Below are positions 44,901-56,600 of a stretch of DNA of 64,000 nt, piece by piece (position 1 is the first letter of the stretch; every line of letters starts with the position of its first letter). The position numbers and the translations under genes were made by a program. The notes below the pieces were generated by a model. The model did no database searches. It was not told where the DNA came from and was given only the letters and a program-made list of their open reading frames with translations. The stretch comes from Romanomermis culicivorax (Eukaryota > Nematoda > Enoplea > Mermithida > Mermithidae): NCBI GenBank assembly GCA_963922205.1, contig CAWUHX010000289.1, positions 369,613 through 433,612 of the forward strand. The letters run 5' to 3'.

Positions 44901-47900
44901 GTTGGGCTTGCGTTAGAATATGTTGATAAGCGTCGTAATTCAACGGCAGGGTGAGGCGGCGGGCGCAATCGTAGTCGAAGGTGATGTGTGGTTCATATCC
45001 TCGTAATAAACTGAATGGCGAATGGCGTGTGGCTGTATGCGGCGTGGCGTTGTAAGCAAACACGGCGTAGGGCAGGTAGCGCTCCCAGTTGTCTGGATCG
45101 TCGGCGGTATACTTTTTGAGTTGAGCGATCAATGTTTGATTGAAATGTTCGACCATTCTGTTGCACTGGGGGTGGTACTCCGTTGTTTTGACCTTTCTAA
45201 TTTTGAGAAGTTCACAGATATCTTGCATGAGTTTTGACGTAAAGCATCCGCCTTGATCGGAAAGGAGTACAAGTGGACTGCCGTGCGCGAGGACGACGTT
45301 GTTGATAAAACATTCCACTATTGTTGAGGCTTTTTGATCTGGTATCGGATGCGCGGACACGAATTTTGTAAAGTAATCCTGAAAAACAATAACGTAGGGA
45401 CGCTTCTCACCTACTGGCGAAATGTTGACGATGTCGGTTGCCACGATTTCGAATGGGTGTTTGGGTTGAATCGGCAACAATGGCGGAGGCGGTGACGTGC
45501 GCGGCGTTGTTAGTTGGCAAATTTTACAGGTTCTGATCCAATCCCGAACGTCCTCTTCCATGCGGGGCCACCAAAAGTGAGCTTTAATGGCTGCTAGCGT
45601 GTGGTTTGTTCCTTGATGATTCAAAATTTTTGCGCCGTGGAATTGGTGAAGAGTTTGGTCGACCATGGAGGCGGGTACGACTAATTGCTTGACATCTTTG
45701 ATTTGCCGGTATAAAAGTTGATCTTCGAGGAAGAAAATCGGTGGGTGTTTGGCGGCGTTATCCGTTCTGAGAGAGGCAATGATTTTTGTTATGGCCGGGT
45801 CGGCGGCTTGAGCGTTCAAAACTTCTTCGTGAGCGGCGATCGTAATGACCTCGGCCGCGGGCGGTTCGTGGTCGGCGTCTTTAGGCATTGAATTAGAGAG
45901 TGTGGGTGAACTGATGGTCTTTCTCGTCATTGCACGGGTGATGGCGTTGATTTCGGCGTCGACCTCCGTGGATAGTGAAGCCACTGCTGGGCGTATTTCT
46001 GGTACCGTTAGGTCGGCTTCTGTAGTTACACCAGCAGGGTGAAAATTTTCACGGAAGATCTTTGCGGTCAAGTTTTCAGCGTTCTGGATCGGGCATTTGT
46101 TGCGGTCATCTTTCCTAGACAGAAAATCGGCGCAAGCGTTATCCTTACCTTTAACATATTCCACTTTGTAATCGTAATCTTGTAGGCTGATCGCGAAGCG
46201 CTGGAGTTGTGAATTGCGGTGTTTCTCGTCTTTGAGCCATTCGAGCGGCTTGTGATCGGTACGAACAATAACTTTCTGGCCATACACATAGTGGCGGTAC
46301 ATCCGGAAGCCGTAGACAATGGCGAGGCATTCACGCTCAGTTGTACTGTAGCGGGTTTCGGCATCGGTGAGTACGCGACTATTGTAGGCGATGATCCATT
46401 GATCGTTTTCATTTTCTTGATACAGAATTGCTCCGATAGCGGTCGTACTGGCGTCGGTTTGAATAACGAATTGAGCTTTGCCATCGTAGACGGGGTAGCG
46501 GAGAAATGGCGAAGACGTAAGGGCTGTCTTGATGCCTTTGAATGCGGCGTGGTGTTCATCCGTGGCGAAGTATTGGGCGTCTTTGCGTAGGAGTCGGTAC
46601 AAAGGACTGGACAAGGTCGCCAAATTCGGGATGAATCGCTTACACCATTGAACTAGACCTAAAAAACTCTGCATACCTTTTTTAGTCTTCGGAAATTCGT
46701 ATTCGGCGATCGCTTTGACTTTCTCCGGATCGGCTGCTATTCCACGGGCGCTAAGTAGGTGTCCCAAGAATTTGACTTGCGGCGGCAGGAACTCGCATTT
46801 GTCTGGCCGAAGCGTAAGGTTGGCCGCGCGGAGGGCGTCAAAGACGATTTGAAGGTGTTCCAAATGCTCTTCAAACGAGTTCGAGAAAATGATGATATCG
46901 TCGATGTAGACGAGGCAGATTTTCCAGATATACGGGCGGAGGATTCTTTCCATTAGACGTTGGAATTCGGCGGGCGCGTTCTTCAAACCGAAGGGCAAAA
47001 CTTTGAATCGAAACAAACCTTCTTGGCAGATGAAGGTTGTTTTATCACGGGAATCGACGTCGAGGGGTACTTGCCAATATCCGGCTTTGAGGTCGAGCGT
47101 GGTGAAGAATTTCGCGTGTCCCATTGCGTCCAAGTAGTCGTCGATGCGCGGAATTGGGAATTTGTCGCTCGGCGTAACGTCGTTGATTCCGCGGTAGTCA
47201 ACAACGGGTCTCCACGAGCCGTCTTTTTTCTTTACCAAAAATAGCGGTGCGGCCCAGGGCGAGCGGGATGGTTCGATAAAATCGTTGTCAAGCATTTCTT
47301 GAATATGGCGACGGACAATCGGTCTCTGTTCCATTGTGGTGCGGTAATAATGGCGGGAAACTGGTTTTGCGGTGCCAGTGTCGATGCTGACGGTCAACTC
47401 GCTAGTGATGGTTGGTTTATCGCCGGGGAGACTGAAAACATCGCGGTGCTGTCGGAGCATCCTGAGGGCTCGTGCTTTTTGCGCGGTAGAAACGTACGTC
47501 TTTTCCGTCATTTTGTTCAGGGCGTATTCCAGCTTTTGTTGTGCGGTGTTGCCGGGGAATGATTTGTCTAGTGCGGCCGGCTCGTGGTCGGTTAAGTCGC
47601 GGTCGGCGGCAGCGGTTGCTATCTGACAATCGGCGTGGGTTTCGGAATACTCCAGCGTGTGCTTTGCCATCGCAATGAGTTGATTTGGTCGGAGTTTGAT
47701 ACTGTTCGGCGTATTGTTGATGAAAAGGAGCGGACAATGGCCGTTGGTGATGTTGACCACTGCGGTTTCGACCGGAAGCTCTGCGGCAACGTTATCCGTG
47801 GTGAGTGGTTGTACAATCACGTCGGGCACTGTCGCCGATGTTGTGGGGAAAACGCTACTTTTGACCCATTGTTGGCAGTGCGGCGAAATCGAAACGGAAA

Positions 47901-50900
47901 CTTGGGCGACGAGAAAAATCGGTTCGGCGAGCTCAGTAACCTCCAACCACCGAGGGGGCGGTTGGTGTGGATTAGGTTGAGCCTGCCGTATCAGTTGTTC
48001 AACTTCGATTTTTTCGGGTTGGCTGAAAATATCAGATTTATCATCATAACAACTTACTCGTTCGTCCTCTGGTATCTCTTCTAAGACGTTATCGTTAGCG
48101 GCGTTGAGAAACAGTTCCGTTTGCGGGCGGATCGAGGCGATTACCTTGAGCGGCAGTTTAACGTCTTGAATTTCTATGTAGTTGTCTTTGAAATTTAAAA
48201 TGGCGTGGATATCGGGATGCGCGAGGAAGTCGGTTCCGATGATGAATTGATCGTTTCCGTCGTCGTCCAGGATTACGCATTTGATCATGTGCTCTCCGAA
48301 GGCGGATTCCATCGTGACAACTACCGGGCCGTGAGCGTTGACTACGGCGCCGTCGGCTACTTTAATTTTTCCACAAATCGGGAGTTGAAGCGATTGCTTG
48401 TCGAAAGCGCGTTTGACCAATCCTGATGAGAGGACGGAACATTGGGCACCTGTATTGATGAGCGCGTGGGCTTTGACGGCTCCAATTTCGATTGGGATTT
48501 GGAAAGCTCTCGTAGAAGCATACTTGCGAACAAACGATTTGGAAGATGGCGTGAGATTATCGATTTGACAAACGGACGAATGGATATGACAGGGGTCTTG
48601 AAAAGCGCGGCCCGTTGCGTTCCAACGGACGATGCCGGGGCTGACAATCGGCGCGGCGGAAGCGATTTCTTTGGATGGAACAACCATATTGGCCGCGGAC
48701 ATTGAATGATTGTTAACGCGGGTTTCGAGCGCAGGTACTGGCGCGGTATTTGGTGCCGGGAGGGCGGGTAGGGTAATTTGCAATTCTGAAGATTGAGAAC
48801 TAGCGCGCGATGAATCCGTTGGCGTTGTGACGTATGGAGCCGGTACCGCGTTGTAATGGATATGTTGTTCCCACGGCGCCAGAAATTGCTGGTTCGGGTA
48901 GACGGCGTAGGTATTCTGAACAAAATCATTTGGGCGTTGTATAGAGTTACCTTCATAGAAATGGTTTCGCGCGCCGCGGGCGTAGTTCGCTCCTCGTTGG
49001 GGCGGTCCTCCGCGACGGGGTCGCCAATCACGTTGTCCGCGGACGTCGTTTGAATTGTTTCGGAAATCTACTTGCCGTGGTTGGGCGGCGTAATTTGGGT
49101 GGTTTGGTTCAAGTCGGGCTGATTGTTGAGCGTTTTGCCGCTTGAGCCAGACGCAGTCTTCAGTGTTGTGTGTGCGGGATTTGTGAGCGTCGCACCACAG
49201 ACCTGTAGGTTGCGTCGTGCGTGCGCGGTCTCTGCTGGCGGATCGGTCGAAGCGGTTTGCATACGGCTTTCTGTTTTGAGATGGATGGCGCGGGCTTTGT
49301 TGCCTATTGTTGGATATCGTTTCTTCAGGGCGCTGTCGCGACTTTCGTTCTTCATAGTTGCGGTCGTATCGTTGAATCAATTGTTCCAGAAGCATCTCCG
49401 TGCGCGGCGGTTTCAACGGCGGTGGCTCAATTGCTTGTGGTTGGAAAGAGACGAATTTAGTGGGCTGCATCGCTGGGTTTTGCGTCCTGCGGTCCATTGA
49501 GGGAGAGCGCTCGCGGTAGCGATTTTGAGGACGGTCCATGCTGCGGCGGCGTTCAAAACGGCGGTCAAACGGTTGTGGCGACTTCGGTGGGGGTGCATCT
49601 TGATCAGCTTGATTTACCAGAATGGGTCGTTCCGCGGTTCCGATTTCGGCTTTAGTTGCGTTGAGGACACTACGGGCTTTGGCTACGGCGTCGGCCAGTT
49701 GTTGAACATTTGTGAAACCCTTTGCTTGTTCGCCAATTGTGAGTTGATAGAAAACAGGCATTTTGGTCAAAAAGGTATCAATTACTTGTTTGTGCCGGAA
49801 AGTTTGATCTTCATGCTGATACAATAGTTGTACATAAGTCATTACCTTACTCAGGAATGCGGCGGGTTCCTCTCCGGCTTCTGGCGTGATTGACGCAGGT
49901 TCACGTTTAAGAGTCATCGGATTGCAATCGGGCGCCAACTGGAACATGAGCAAATGTTTGGCGTCTTCGTACCGCGTCATGTCTTGGATCATATCGCTCG
50001 GCGTATCGCGGGTAAGTTGGCGAAGGGCACTCATCTTTACGTGGTTGGAGGCGTCGTAGCCGAATTCGTTTTCCAGTCGTATGAAGAAGCGTAACAGGCG
50101 TTTATTTGTTGCGGCGCCGTCGATTATCAACGGATGCATATTGTCGACGATTGTTTTGATGCGGCTATCTTCCTCACGATGAGACGTGCGCGGCATGTCG
50201 TACCGAGGGTGCGGGTGTTCATAATAATCCTCGGGTGGGTAATCTGAGAAGCCAAATTGGTTTGCCGCGGGCGGTGGGCGTCTTTGAAGCGCCGAACGGT
50301 GTAAATCTTCATCGGCGCGCGTAGTGCGGGCGAATTCGTTATTATATAAGGTATCTGTCGACGGTGCTTTGGGTTTTACTTGGTTTGGTAGCCTGCCAAA
50401 GACTGGAGCCGGTTCAGTTTCACGGAGAGTTTCGTTAGGGATGTAAATATCTCTTGTTTCCTCGCCGTGAAACTGTGAGGACACCGGCGGTGGTCTTGGT
50501 GTAGGCGGATTACGCGCGTGCGTCGCGGCGGCGGTTGTGGAAATCAATTGTTGCATTTGTTCGGCGAGTGCGGCGAAACGCGCGTTAGTGGCTTTTGTTT
50601 GTTCTTGAATTTCGCGTTGAACGCGTAATTGCTGGGCTTGGAATTGATCGGAGACGGCGCCGATAATTTGATCGATGGTTTGTACCGTGGGGACATTGTT
50701 GGTTATATGCGCGGCGGCGGTGTTGAGTTGTTCCAGCGCGTCGCGTGCTTCAATTCGAAAATTTTGGACTTCGTTGGCGTTTGCGATAGCGAGACTGCTG
50801 CGGTGATCGTTTACTGAAGCACGGGTGGCGGCTGGGGCTTGCGGCGGTTCAATATTGACAAAGGATTCGGAAGAGTCGGTTCTGGCGACAATTTGGTCAT

Positions 50901-52830
50901 CATTACTTCGAGCCGGCGCGGGCGGCAGCGGCATTTGCGATGCGGGCGGCGCGTTGGGGCGATTTCCGGCGGCGGCATGAAGGTTTTGGTTTACAAGCCG
51001 CGGAGTTTGGGAAATATTCGTCGCCGCAGTTGCGGGAATAAGCGGTGCTTGCGGCTGTGCCGTCCCATCCAGCGCGGGAGTGCTGAAATTAGACAAGGGC
51101 GGATTATGGGGCGGGAGGCTTACCGTGGGTACCGCTGTCGATTGCGTAATATTTGACGGTCGGGGCAACATCATCTGGTCAAAACTTAAGGCGCGGCGTG
51201 CGGCTGTGGCGGCGTTCGGAGAACTGGAGCGCGACGGAAATCGAGTGAAGTCCGGCGATGTGTGGCTTACCGTGGGCATCTTTTTTCTCAAGGTATAATA
51301 ACCTCGTTTGTACCCTTTGGCGCAGCTACGGCGGGGTCGAATTTTGAATTCTTTAAATTCTTCGGATGCAACGCGACAGCGGGGAGCGGCAACGTACAAT
51401 CCAAACGGTCACCAGTGTTGTATCTTGGTTTTGGTCGGGGCGGAGATGATGCGGCGTGAGCAGGATTGGGATTCCGAGGTTGCGTCCTTAATGTACGTGC
51501 GTCCCACGCCCACATTTACCCGATTACCTAATTACCAGTACTTAAACCCCGACAAATAATTATCCCAACAATTAAAGAAAGTATTTTCTTTAATTGTCTC
51601 CCTTCTTTCTCACTAACTGGAAACGAAAGGACTCTCTTACCAATTTATTACTAAACAATAAACGTACGAAAACTTACGTGACAAAACGCGACGGGCGAGG
51701 CGAAAATAAAAGTGACAATAATAAATCAACTCCCACGCATGGGCGAGCAAAGACGAAAAGGCGTGGTGGGAGGCGGCTAATATGTACTAGTGGTGGCCGG
51801 CGGGGCACACAACTAGTAAAGAAAAATAAAACACACGTAAAGTATACGTTGACGAATAAGTGAAGAGAGAGACCAGCGCACACGTACCGACGTGCGCTAC
51901 AGTAAGATGGCCACTGGTGGTCCGCGTTGCTCTCTCCACTTGCCACCTGCGGGCCTGTGACGCGTCTTGACAAAACAATAAAAAATCGGCGGAAAACACA
52001 CTACAACAATTATAGCTAATTGATTGGTTAACACTTTACACTTGATAACAAGGGTCGTTTACACCCAATTGGATAATAGGTTGGCTAACACTTTACACAT
52101 ACTAAGAACAGTTGTCTACATTAATGTAGACAATGTGTTGGTTAACAACACTTTACACCTGAGGATGAAAGTTGTTTACAATAACATAGACAATAGGTCG
52201 GTTACACTTTACACTTGATTAAAATGTTGTTTACAATATGATAAATAATAGGTTGGTTAACACTTTACACATGACAAAAAACCATTTACCATATCTTAGA
52301 CATTCCAAAAATGGCTCTGCCGCCGTGCCATTGTATGGTGCAATTTTACGTTTCGGGCAAAGAATTGTCGTGTCAAGTTTATCAACGAGCCGCTGATATG
52401 GTAACATTTGCAGGACATATTTCTCCACATAAAAACCGAAAAATTCCAAATTTTTAAGGGCCTCGGCGCCCCGTACAACATCGCCAGCTATTCCCTGTTA
52501 ATCTATATGATATGTCGAGTGACGGGTTTGCAGCCCGGCGAGTTCATCCTCGCTATCGGAGACACGCACATTTACGCCAATCACGTAGAAGGATTGAGAG
52601 AACAGGTGGGCGAAAATTGAGCATTAGTCTACAGTATACGTCTCTTCGACACGTGTAAATTTTTCCATCAATTGCAACCTGCTTTCTTGTAGCTGAAACG
52701 TACACCACGAATGTTTCCTAAATTGAACATTAAACGTAAAATCGATTCGATCGACGATTTTCGATACGAAGATTTCGAATTGTTAAATTACGAACCGTAT
52801 CCTAATATTTATTTACCCATGGCGGTTTGA
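35999..52830 (+). CDS. TYMS: Thymidylate synthase, seven exons
   Basis: Converts dUMP to dTMP with methylene-tetrahydrofolate. Exons: 35999-36036, 36097-36224, 37721-37900, 38058-38228, 52300-52400, 52459-52605, 52693-52830, giving 300 codons plus stop, the usual size. All junctions keep frame. Seen: [14 protein letters not shown], the phosphate-binding arginine in [56 protein letters not shown], the catalytic cysteine in [31 protein letters not shown] and the C-terminal PMAV. Exon 1 is short and inferred from phase (AA|T across a GTACGT donor); the ATG at 36011, directly behind CTTCAG, is an alternative trans-spliced start. Intron 4 (about 14 kb) holds a minisatellite and a complete antisense LTR retrotransposon. 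No broken codon seen. Confidence 0.93.
36475..37610. mobile_element. Foldback element with long inverted repeats in TS intron 2
   Basis: The left arm (about 36480-36523, resuming 37088-37265) and right arm (about 37370-37610) are inverted: GGGGGTACAC...GATACTCCTGTACAAAACATATAGA against TATGTATATGTTTTGTACAGACCTATC...GTACCCCC, and GATACAAGGGTTATACAAAGTAT against ATACTTTGTACATCCCTTCTATT. The centre (37275-37365) has a TGGTTTAGTGGTTATCACC A-box-like motif but no B box. A solo LTR-A sits inside the left arm. Confidence 0.65.
36524..37087. mobile_element. Solo LTR-A inside the foldback element
   Basis: TGTTGTATCTTGGTATGTG ... GGAAAACACACTACAACA, with all LTR-A landmarks. The flanks are AGTA (left) and TGTA (right), a possible 4-bp duplication with one change; removing the LTR restores the match between the two arms of the foldback element. 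Confidence 0.75.
38230..39354. repeat. ~57-bp minisatellite in TS intron 4 (left part)
   Basis: About 18-20 units with consensus parts TTTACACATGATAACAAAAGTTG, TTTACAATATCATAGATAATAGG and TTGGTTAACAC. A 191-codon ORF (38589-39164) is made by the repeat. It continues on the other side of the retrotransposon at 52013-52290. Confidence 0.85.
39355..39947 (-). repeat. 3' LTR of the retrotransposon
   Basis: 593 bp, begins and ends with the imperfect inverted ends TGTTGTA/TACAACA, nearly identical to 51416-52008. Confidence 0.95.
39948..39960 (-). promoter_or_regulatory. Polypurine tract
   Basis: On the element's coding strand AAGGGGGGAGGGG directly precedes the 3' LTR; it primes plus-strand DNA synthesis in LTR elements. 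Confidence 0.85.
40403..44728 (-). CDS. Retrotransposon ORF2: 3'-5' exonuclease-like domain plus long Pro/Arg-rich region
   Basis: 1441 codons, in the position where env would stand; it overlaps the end of gag-pol by 61 bp from its first ATG. Residues 1-150 look like the second half of a DEDDy 3'-5' exonuclease (WRN/Mut-7 type): [10 protein letters not shown] (motif II area), [10 protein letters not shown], and YAALDAYY with Tyr138 and Asp142 (motif III). Motif I (FDTE) lies upstream in the same frame at 44840-44851 but is cut off by TAA 44765-44767, 13 codons before the ATG. Then come a lysine run (near residue 275), a conserved unknown region to about 540, a long Pro/Ala and Arg/Ser-rich part, and a C-terminal globular unknown domain (about 1200-1350). 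It is probably nuclease-dead in this copy because motif I is lost. An exonuclease role in the element's replication is inference. Confidence 0.75.
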   Translation of the reverse strand: MFVFETFTATPEDWTALFALVDGDHTIVVSFDGADDWAGIYALLGTQFRTDRQKKNKDPVVKAIHFDAYRVIRNIDISPSLYELARRIGFFPEKRTLKATVSAMWALDDSKLTLRFPGALRFFNNPTTSFLQSDVLAYAALDAYYPLLLFLAFGRYGFIPEVYNAPALFPHDSLDATEIDHLAEYVIATFHNVALSNVLPPDYANRVYPTTSQVALPAIMRDEVLSAYKFFMYDCTSSDHGRSFCLGTVPNGFRDVKTLTRTTHPKLLPVPKVPKKKKKKQKDEWNKSPDVSDDEDPALKPQSVFDDPKRLQAAVTLAMKSNIIHGIIELLNFPLSPIYKLAVRDRMPYNDPNLPPLPHEVEDLWTERVAADQPLRERTYNGTHYHYHPSTILNFLQVDGEWFRKLTSFMPLAALLASPCSAAEYAFVNDVLLRHAQSMTPDTRAAFYECMWYRSDGNPNSLLTNWMNRIPEREPSFSADPSTYICNRFALHPIVFNEDFHMETSVEEIEIDENDYTANPHSRFHFYSSFIALIDYQNRLSFPAPVYAYPMPTTASVQTLTTEELLDRPIDVEVEPADDELLETPIFDLNIAKLPPSTDVSALPMIPAPSDITATATQINDFLKLTLDEISNIAPAPMDESTPVQPAAIDSETMMSEQMLTDIPEEGTVDQSTSMDAASMEPTATTITTAPAVDPRIYLATPAVLPGPPLIATVAAARYSAPVRFSQQIISATQWDALAAALAAYHFPPPPPGMLFPEHQWKDFPEALKEQIQQILLPQPTLIAPTPQVAHVAPAMAQPVAQPPAPLPPPVISQPQTIPQPPQPTILPPPTAPVDVQTPRAPSTSVPALDRYGNPIRRPGRYEHSIKRKQQLQDELAYRKSHKTKTSDEPSTRRTPPPSTSRAERGRTPSERTTRRREQRDKQRTREEAERSSHATSTPKPKRDSSKTAASATLPPPAHQLDSHRSHHESHSRDDRHRKETKQTPATGRESRQHERRDDAPPHRTQSEQTRKVHTTGFYEEHYRHGFRRSPTKLTDYISPLHRDAEIQRRLEALKNPPKDEFKAPLPPPPMDVEPATPSTTPTVTSQPPRAPTTAITTSVTHTTSLPPTAPTSAPVTAVKQPQMIIATKPVLGAPLPPSSAPAIKPRSPSEATHLPNYTRFRTTDQPHAVTIVTPGYPPHIDPAVEFFSPRTMHEMVLINFFGRLRIHITMPVHIRATNASLALYQYFRDHYHPTYVQQQPPISHAVATVILKWVAGLWAEELGVVDAVHTAHLTLFLYEARGLDNPSCLLQAYNTAVGLIDSWMAYPSYAPFPQPPEIADIRRIYLQYHSETDRPPPLLRRHDFSARWNLLPPRPLPPTGTPSDKPSLIATQLPAPGVNPLSPLPPQTSTSSSRRRDTSDYGRSCYSRNVRFDGHDDPYDPHGYHNDRYRRNDRDRRDPQ
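44668..51279 (-). CDS. Gag-pol polyprotein of the Ty3/gypsy-type element
   Basis: 2203 codons from the ATG at 51279; the frame is open to 51399, but this ATG is the better start after the leader. Gag part: Pro/Gln/Arg-rich, with a variant zinc knuckle C-x2-H-x4-H-x4-C ([15 protein letters not shown], from residue 696). Retropepsin: [13 protein letters not shown], where the expected catalytic Asp is Asn (residue 942). [46 protein letters not shown] at 1458-1461. RNase [21 protein letters not shown]. Integrase: HHCC-like zinc domain ending CKICQ, core D1949, D2008, E2044 (DD35E). No stop or frameshift seen. The last ~70 codons run in another frame over the exonuclease ORF. Confidence 0.93.
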   Translation of the reverse strand: MPTVSHTSPDFTRFPSRSSSPNAATAARRALSFDQMMLPRPSNITQSTAVPTVSLPPHNPPLSNFSTPALDGTAQPQAPLIPATAATNISQTPRLVNQNLHAAAGNRPNAPPASQMPLPPAPARSNDDQIVARTDSSESFVNIEPPQAPAATRASVNDHRSSLAIANANEVQNFRIEARDALEQLNTAAAHITNNVPTVQTIDQIIGAVSDQFQAQQLRVQREIQEQTKATNARFAALAEQMQQLISTTAAATHARNPPTPRPPPVSSQFHGEETRDIYIPNETLRETEPAPVFGRLPNQVKPKAPSTDTLYNNEFARTTRADEDLHRSALQRRPPPAANQFGFSDYPPEDYYEHPHPRYDMPRTSHREEDSRIKTIVDNMHPLIIDGAATNKRLLRFFIRLENEFGYDASNHVKMSALRQLTRDTPSDMIQDMTRYEDAKHLLMFQLAPDCNPMTLKREPASITPEAGEEPAAFLSKVMTYVQLLYQHEDQTFRHKQVIDTFLTKMPVFYQLTIGEQAKGFTNVQQLADAVAKARSVLNATKAEIGTAERPILVNQADQDAPPPKSPQPFDRRFERRRSMDRPQNRYRERSPSMDRRTQNPAMQPTKFVSFQPQAIEPPPLKPPRTEMLLEQLIQRYDRNYEERKSRQRPEETISNNRQQSPRHPSQNRKPYANRFDRSASRDRARTTQPTGLWCDAHKSRTHNTEDCVWLKRQNAQQSARLEPNHPNYAAQPRQVDFRNNSNDVRGQRDWRPRRGGPPQRGANYARGARNHFYEGNSIQRPNDFVQNTYAVYPNQQFLAPWEQHIHYNAVPAPYVTTPTDSSRASSQSSELQITLPALPAPNTAPVPALETRVNNHSMSAANMVVPSKEIASAAPIVSPGIVRWNATGRAFQDPCHIHSSVCQIDNLTPSSKSFVRKYASTRAFQIPIEIGAVKAHALINTGAQCSVLSSGLVKRAFDKQSLQLPICGKIKVADGAVVNAHGPVVVTMESAFGEHMIKCVILDDDGNDQFIIGTDFLAHPDIHAILNFKDNYIEIQDVKLPLKVIASIRPQTELFLNAANDNVLEEIPEDERVSCYDDKSDIFSQPEKIEVEQLIRQAQPNPHQPPPRWLEVTELAEPIFLVAQVSVSISPHCQQWVKSSVFPTTSATVPDVIVQPLTTDNVAAELPVETAVVNITNGHCPLLFINNTPNSIKLRPNQLIAMAKHTLEYSETHADCQIATAAADRDLTDHEPAALDKSFPGNTAQQKLEYALNKMTEKTYVSTAQKARALRMLRQHRDVFSLPGDKPTITSELTVSIDTGTAKPVSRHYYRTTMEQRPIVRRHIQEMLDNDFIEPSRSPWAAPLFLVKKKDGSWRPVVDYRGINDVTPSDKFPIPRIDDYLDAMGHAKFFTTLDLKAGYWQVPLDVDSRDKTTFICQEGLFRFKVLPFGLKNAPAEFQRLMERILRPYIWKICLVYIDDIIIFSNSFEEHLEHLQIVFDALRAANLTLRPDKCEFLPPQVKFLGHLLSARGIAADPEKVKAIAEYEFPKTKKGMQSFLGLVQWCKRFIPNLATLSSPLYRLLRKDAQYFATDEHHAAFKGIKTALTSSPFLRYPVYDGKAQFVIQTDASTTAIGAILYQENENDQWIIAYNSRVLTDAETRYSTTERECLAIVYGFRMYRHYVYGQKVIVRTDHKPLEWLKDEKHRNSQLQRFAISLQDYDYKVEYVKGKDNACADFLSRKDDRNKCPIQNAENLTAKIFRENFHPAGVTTEADLTVPEIRPAVASLSTEVDAEINAITRAMTRKTISSPTLSNSMPKDADHEPPAAEVITIAAHEEVLNAQAADPAITKIIASLRTDNAAKHPPIFFLEDQLLYRQIKDVKQLVVPASMVDQTLHQFHGAKILNHQGTNHTLAAIKAHFWWPRMEEDVRDWIRTCKICQLTTPRTSPPPPLLPIQPKHPFEIVATDIVNISPVGEKRPYVIVFQDYFTKFVSAHPIPDQKASTIVECFINNVVLAHGSPLVLLSDQGGCFTSKLMQDICELLKIRKVKTTEYHPQCNRMVEHFNQTLIAQLKKYTADDPDNWERYLPYAVFAYNATPHTATRHSPFSLLRGYEPHITFDYDCARRLTLPLNYDAYQHILTQAQLKMHERIKANLDAAAAALTPNQSRPPISNNFNAPFKCQPTPRCLVNPATFNSRFRMARCSSSKRSPPLRKTGPRFSP
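51394..51414 (-). promoter_or_regulatory. Primer-binding site
   Basis: One base after the 5' LTR the element's coding strand reads TGGTGACCGTTTGGATTG, which would pair with a tRNA ending ...ACGGTCACCA. Which tRNA is not known from this window. Confidence 0.7.
51416..52008 (-). repeat. 5' LTR of the retrotransposon
   Basis: 593 bp, same ends and order as 39355-39947. It should hold the element's promoter and poly(A) signal; I did not resolve them. Confidence 0.95.
52013..52290. repeat. ~57-bp minisatellite in TS intron 4 (right part)
   Basis: GGTTAACACTTTACACTTGATAAC units as at 38230-39354. The array was one block before the retrotransposon inserted. Confidence 0.85.
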
Positions 52831-53172
52831 TGTTGTGATTAAAAAGGGCGACAGTTTAACAAGATTTTCGTATTTGATATCAGTTTACTGTAGATTTCGC
52901 GACGGAAATTGCGGTTTTTTTGAAAATCCGGTTTTTTTGTTCTTTGCTCTTATCTTTTCTTTACCAAAACTGAATAATGTTCCATTAGAGCGTCTTTTAT
53001 ATAATTTTTAATGCGCTTTTTCATCCTTATCAAAAGTAAACTCGTTAAAAGCTTCAATTTTCGAACTTTTTTCGCCCGCGGCGGCTCGTTTTTAAAAAAA
53101 ATCGATAATTCAGCGCCGCCTAGTAGCGAGATAAGAACAAAAACGGGTATAATAGGGAAAAAAGATAATAGA
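52831..53172. other. 3' flank of thymidylate synthase
   Basis: About 340 bp with no second gene clearly supported. No canonical AATAAA noticed; GAATAATGTTCC (52971) is the nearest weak candidate. Confidence 0.35.
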
Positions 53173-53268
53173 ATGATTAGTAACGGTGTTAACGGTTTTA
53201 AAAATATGGAAAATTTCGAAGATTTTAAACGCCGGGCAGCTTACGCTTGCGTCGACGAAAATATAACG
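53173..53268 (+). CDS. Possible first exon of a ribose-5-phosphate isomerase-like gene
   Basis: The ATG at 53173 opens MISNGVNGFKNMENFEDFKRRAAYACVDENIT and ends at ACG|GTAAAAAG, a usable donor. The part KRRAAYACVDENI resembles the start of ribose-5-phosphate isomerase A (alanine/lysine-rich helix before the GSGST loop). The GSGST loop is not found in the following sequence, which turns into AT-rich satellite, so the rest of the gene is beyond the window, lost, or this is a chance match. An inner Met (MENFEDF) is an alternative start. Confidence 0.4.
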
Positions 53269-53279
53269 GTAAAAAGTTG

Positions 53280-53600
53280 AAAAATTTGATTTTGAAGATT
53301 TCAAAATCAAATTTTCAATTTGATATAGAAAATTTGGAATCTGGCGTTGAAAAATTCGAATTTAGACTCGAAAAATTGCTATAGGGCCGAAAATTTGGGC
53401 TTAAAAAACGTGAAAATTGCGGCATTGAGCATCATAAAATTTCCAATTTCGCGCGTGAAATTTTCGAATTCAGCGCCGAGAATGTAAAATTTTGCGTCTA
53501 AAGTTTGAATTTAACATCAAAAATTTCAAATTCACGGTCAAAAATTATGACGAAACGGAACCGGTAAAGTTCCTAAAAATCGAAACGTTTACGGAGAAAT
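53280..53600. repeat. AT-rich repeats around AAAATTCGAATTT
   Basis: Degenerate units of about 30 bp with AAAATTTCGAATT and GCGC(C/T)GA(A/G)AA motifs lead into the long satellite. Confidence 0.6.
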
Positions 53601-56600
53601 GTGCTATTTTTCAACAAGAAATGGCTCATTTTCATCCATAAATCGCTGATTTATGTCGAAAAATTGACATTTTTTCCTCGAAAATCCTGCAGTTTTGTTC
53701 GAAAACCCTTAATTTTTATTGAAAAATTACCTTTCATGTCGAAAAGTCGCTTATTTTTTCCAAAAATACTACATTTATGTCGAACAATCGCTGATTTTTT
53801 TCTCGAAAAACGGACTACTTTGCGTACAAAAATTGTTGATTTTTATTGAAAAATTGCTCATTTTTGTCGAAAAGTCACTGACTTTCGTTAAAGAACTGCA
53901 ACTTTTGTCGGAAAATCCTCAATTTTCGTCAAAAAGTAGCGGATTTCTGGGGAAAAAATTTAATTTTTGTTCAAAAATCGCTGACTTTTACCGAAAAATT
54001 GCTCCTTTTCGTGAATTTTTTGATTTTTGTCGAAAAATTGCAGATTTCTGTCGAAAAATTTCCATTTATGTCGAAAAATCGCAGAGTTTTGATATAAATG
54101 ACCGATTTTCCGCGGGAAAATCGTCAAGCTTCGCAGTGGAATCGATGATTTTTGTTTTAAAATTTCAAACTTTTATGGAAAAATGATTGATTCTTATTAA
54201 AAAAACACTATTTTTTTCCCAAAAGTCGCTGGATTTCTTCCAAAAAGTTTCAGATTTTTGCCAAAAATTGGCGATTTTTGTCGAAAAGTCCTCGATTTTT
54301 TAGAAAATAGCGCATTTCTATCGAGAAATTTCCATTTTTGCTGAAAACAGTTGTTGATTTTTGACGAAAAATTGTTTTTTTTTGTTAAAAAATTGTTGAT
54401 TTTCCTTGAAAAACGGCTGATTTTTGTCGGAAAATAACCAATTTTCGCAGGAAAATTGCCCTTCCTCGGCGTAAAATCCCTGATTTTTGTAGAAAAATTG
54501 TCATTTTCGTCGAAAAATCGATGGAAAAATTTGTTATTTCTGTGGATAAATCGCTGAATTTTGTCGGAAAATGTCGGATTTTTGTCGAAAAATCGGTCTT
54601 TTGACGAGAAATAGCTTACTTTTGTGGAAGAATTGCTGATTTTTGGGGAAAAATTGCAGATTTTTGTTTAAAAATTCTGCCGTTTTTTCGAAAAATGGCG
54701 GATTTTGTCGGAAATATACTGTTTTGTCAAAAATTGCTGATTTTTGCCGAAAAATTGCTGACTTTTGTCCAAAAATCACTGATCTTTGTGCAAAATGCCC
54801 GATATTTGTCACAAAATTAACATTTTTTCGTGGGAAAATCGTAAATCTTCGTCGTGAAATGGTCGATTTGTATTGAAAAATTGCTCATTCTTATCGAAAA
54901 TCGTACTTTTTCGTCAAAAAGTCGCTGATTTTCGTAAAAAATAGCAATTTTTGTGGGAAAATCCTCAATTTTCGTCAAAAAAAGTGATTTTTGTCGAAAG
55001 GCTCCATTGCATGATTTTTTTGCATTTTTTTTTATTTTTGCCATTAATTTTTGTTAGAAAATGACCGAAATTGTTAAAAAATAGCAAATTTCTATCGAAA
55101 AATTTTCATCATGTTTAAAAAGTCCATTTTTATTTTAAAATGACCAATTTTTTCTGGGAAAATCGCCGACTTTTGTCGTAAAATCGCAGATTTTTGATGG
55201 AAAATTGCCAAGTTTTCTGGAAAAATTTTTCTTTTTTATCGGAAAATCGTTAATTTTTACCGAAGAATTGCCTCTTTTGCCGAAAAATCCTCGATTTTTG
55301 TCGAAAAATCACCCATTTCCTCTTAAAAATGACTGATTTTTTGGGAAAAATTGCTTATTTTTGCCTGAAATGGACAAGTTTTCGTCGATAAATCGCCGAT
55401 CTTTGACCGAAAATCTCTGATTTTTGTTGAAAAATTGCCGTTTTTTTGTCGAAAAATCTCGAAAATTTGTAGAATTGCAATTCTTATGAAAAAATATTTT
55501 ATATAAAAAATCATCTATATTTGTGCAAAAATGTCGGATTTTGCTTTAAAATTTGCTGATTTTTATGAAAAAATTGCCATTTTTGTGGGAAAAAATGTCA
55601 CTTTTCTCGAAAAATAGCAGATTTTTGTAAGAAAAATGGCTGATTTTTGTGAGAAAAATTGTTTTTTTTTCGGAAAGTCGCTGATTTCTGTCGAAAAAAA
55701 GGTTAATATTTGCGAAAAAAATTGCTTATTTTTATGCAAAAATAGCTGATTTTTGTAAAAAAAACTGTCATATTTTTCGAAAAATGAAACTCGTTGATTT
55801 TTGTCCAAAAGTCGCTCTGTTTTTCGGGACAAAGTGAATTTTTGTCGGAAGGTAGCTATTTCTATCGGAAAATTCTAAATTTTTTTCGAAAAATCGCTCA
55901 TTTTGGTTGAAAAATTGTCGTTTTTTGTCGAAAAATTGCTAAATTTTGTATAAAGTACCGTTTTTTCGAAAAATCGCTATTTTATTTATCGGAAATTGCT
56001 GACTCTTCTCCTGAAATCGCTAATTTTCGTCAAAGAATCGCTAATTTTTGAGAGAAAGAAGCTAATGTTTGTCGAAAAATTGTAATTTTTGTAGAAAAAT
56101 TGCCACTTTTTTCGAAAAATGACTGATTTTTGTCAGAAAATTGCTGGTTTCTGTCGAAAAATCGTCAATTCTTTGGGAGAATTCCTGATTTTTCGTAAAA
56201 ATAATTGCCATTTTTTCAAAAAAAAAGTCTATATTTCTGTCGAAAAATGACTGATTTTCGTGGAAAATGAAATTTTTTTTCAGAAAATTTGTAATTTTTT
56301 TGGAAAATGACTGATTTTAGTCACAAAATTGCTGTTTTTTGTCGAAAAATATCGCATTCTTGTCGAAAAATCGCCATTTCTGTCATCAAATGACTGATTT
56401 TCGCCCAAAATTTCCTGATTTTTGTGGAAAAACTGTCAGTTTTTTTTTTTAAATCGGTGATTTTTGTCAAAAAATGCTGATTTTTGTCAAAAAATTCTGA
56501 TTTTTGCCGAAAAATTGCTGTTTTCCTTCTCGAAAATTGCTAATTTTTCTGCAAAAATCGCTAATTTTCGTGAAAAAATGGCGGATTTTTGGCAGAAAAA

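Larger units (their letters stand above)
39355..52008 (-). mobile_element. Complete Ty3/gypsy-type LTR retrotransposon with an extra exonuclease-like ORF
   Basis: 12,654 bp, minus strand, inserted in intron 4 of thymidylate synthase. LTRs are 593 bp each; ATTA flanks both ends (39351-39354 and 52009-52012). Order on its coding strand: 5' LTR (51416-52008), primer-binding site, gag-pol ORF (51279-44668), ORF2 (44728-40403), about 440 bp untranslated, polypurine tract, 3' LTR (39355-39947). The two LTRs differ at only a handful of positions that I could spot (for example near 39449, 39767, 39815 and 39861), so the insertion is recent. The interior is much GC-richer than the host DNA. Protease-reverse transcriptase-RNase H-integrase order places it in Ty3/gypsy. 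Confidence 0.95.
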
